Shown: positions 5,955 to 6,015 of the stretch, piece by piece
Layout of the letters: each line of letters begins with the position of its first letter
Position numbering within the stretch: the first letter of the stretch is position 1
Notes under the pieces: model-generated
Told to the model about the DNA's origin: nothing
The model's input: the letters and a program-made list of their open reading frames with translations, nothing else
The model's database searches: none
Position numbers and translations under genes: made by a program
Source of the DNA: Bacteroidota bacterium
GTDB lineage: Bacteria; Bacteroidota; Kryptoniia; Kryptoniales; JAKASW01
Reading direction: 5' to 3'
Length of the DNA stretch: 6,015 nucleotides
NCBI GenBank assembly: GCA_021796055.1
Contig: JAJYOS010000430.1
Location: 1-6,015, forward strand

Positions 5955-6014
5955 TTACTCCAGGAAATCCCAGATCTCAGTCAGGCCCTCGAACCATCTA
6001 TTCATCTGACAGCG
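5955..6014 (-). CDS. Possible C-terminal end of a gene entering from the right edge
   Basis: One minus-strand frame is open from the window edge to a TAA at 5955, giving 19 residues that end in NRWFEGLTEIWDFLE. The amphipathic, Trp-rich composition and the stem-loop just downstream make a real gene end plausible, but 19 codons is too short to identify a family or exclude chance. If real, it would be the gene preceding the 618-residue protein, about 270 bases upstream of it. Confidence 0.3.
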   Translation of the reverse strand, partial: RCQMNRWFEGLTEIWDFLE

Positions 6015-6015
6015 C

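Noticed and set aside
1..6015. CRISPR array, insertion sequence, defence or other novel multi-gene system
   Set aside because: No repeated spacer-repeat units, no transposase or terminal inverted repeats, and the genes recognised are metabolic, transport or exported proteins without a defence signature.

Overview
This roughly 6 kb bacterial stretch has base composition near 50% GC by eye. It carries three plus-strand genes on the left and four minus-strand genes, plus the tail of a possible fifth, on the right. The host cannot be named from the sequence. The strong GGAGG-type ribosome binding sites before the minus-strand genes argue against typical Bacteroidia or Flavobacteriia, which rarely use such sites. 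A DUF2141 protein and a large secreted TIM-barrel protein would fit an environmental heterotroph, perhaps near the Ignavibacteria/Chlorobi side of the FCB group. That placement is only a guess.

Left, plus strand (1-2123): the 3' part of a PaiB-like FMN-binding protein overlaps by an ATGA junction with an 84-residue SemiSWEET (PQ-loop) transporter. After a 45-base gap comes a complete group II PLP-dependent amino acid decarboxylase. The spacing suggests one transcript. The decarboxylase retains the pyridine-binding Asp, the PLP Lys and the mobile-loop Tyr of true decarboxylases.

Right, minus strand (6015 down to 2166), in order of transcription: the last codons of a possible gene entering from the right edge; a 618-residue exported TIM-barrel protein resembling glycoside hydrolases; a strong hairpin just after it; a five-helix membrane protein whose true start lies 36 codons inside the longest reading frame; a 53-residue membrane protein that is easily missed because of its size; and an exported DUF2141 protein. 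The decarboxylase and DUF2141 genes converge with only 42 bases between them.

The gap at 2826-3052 holds the most unexplained structure: a perfect 10-base inverted repeat overlapping a weak promoter-like element, a 13-base palindrome, and a plus-strand 27-codon ORF with a good ribosome binding site. I see no CRISPR array, insertion sequence, tRNA or rRNA, and no convincing new multi-gene system. The real points of interest are the small membrane protein, the PaiB-SemiSWEET-decarboxylase cluster, the unclassified exported enzyme and the structured gap.
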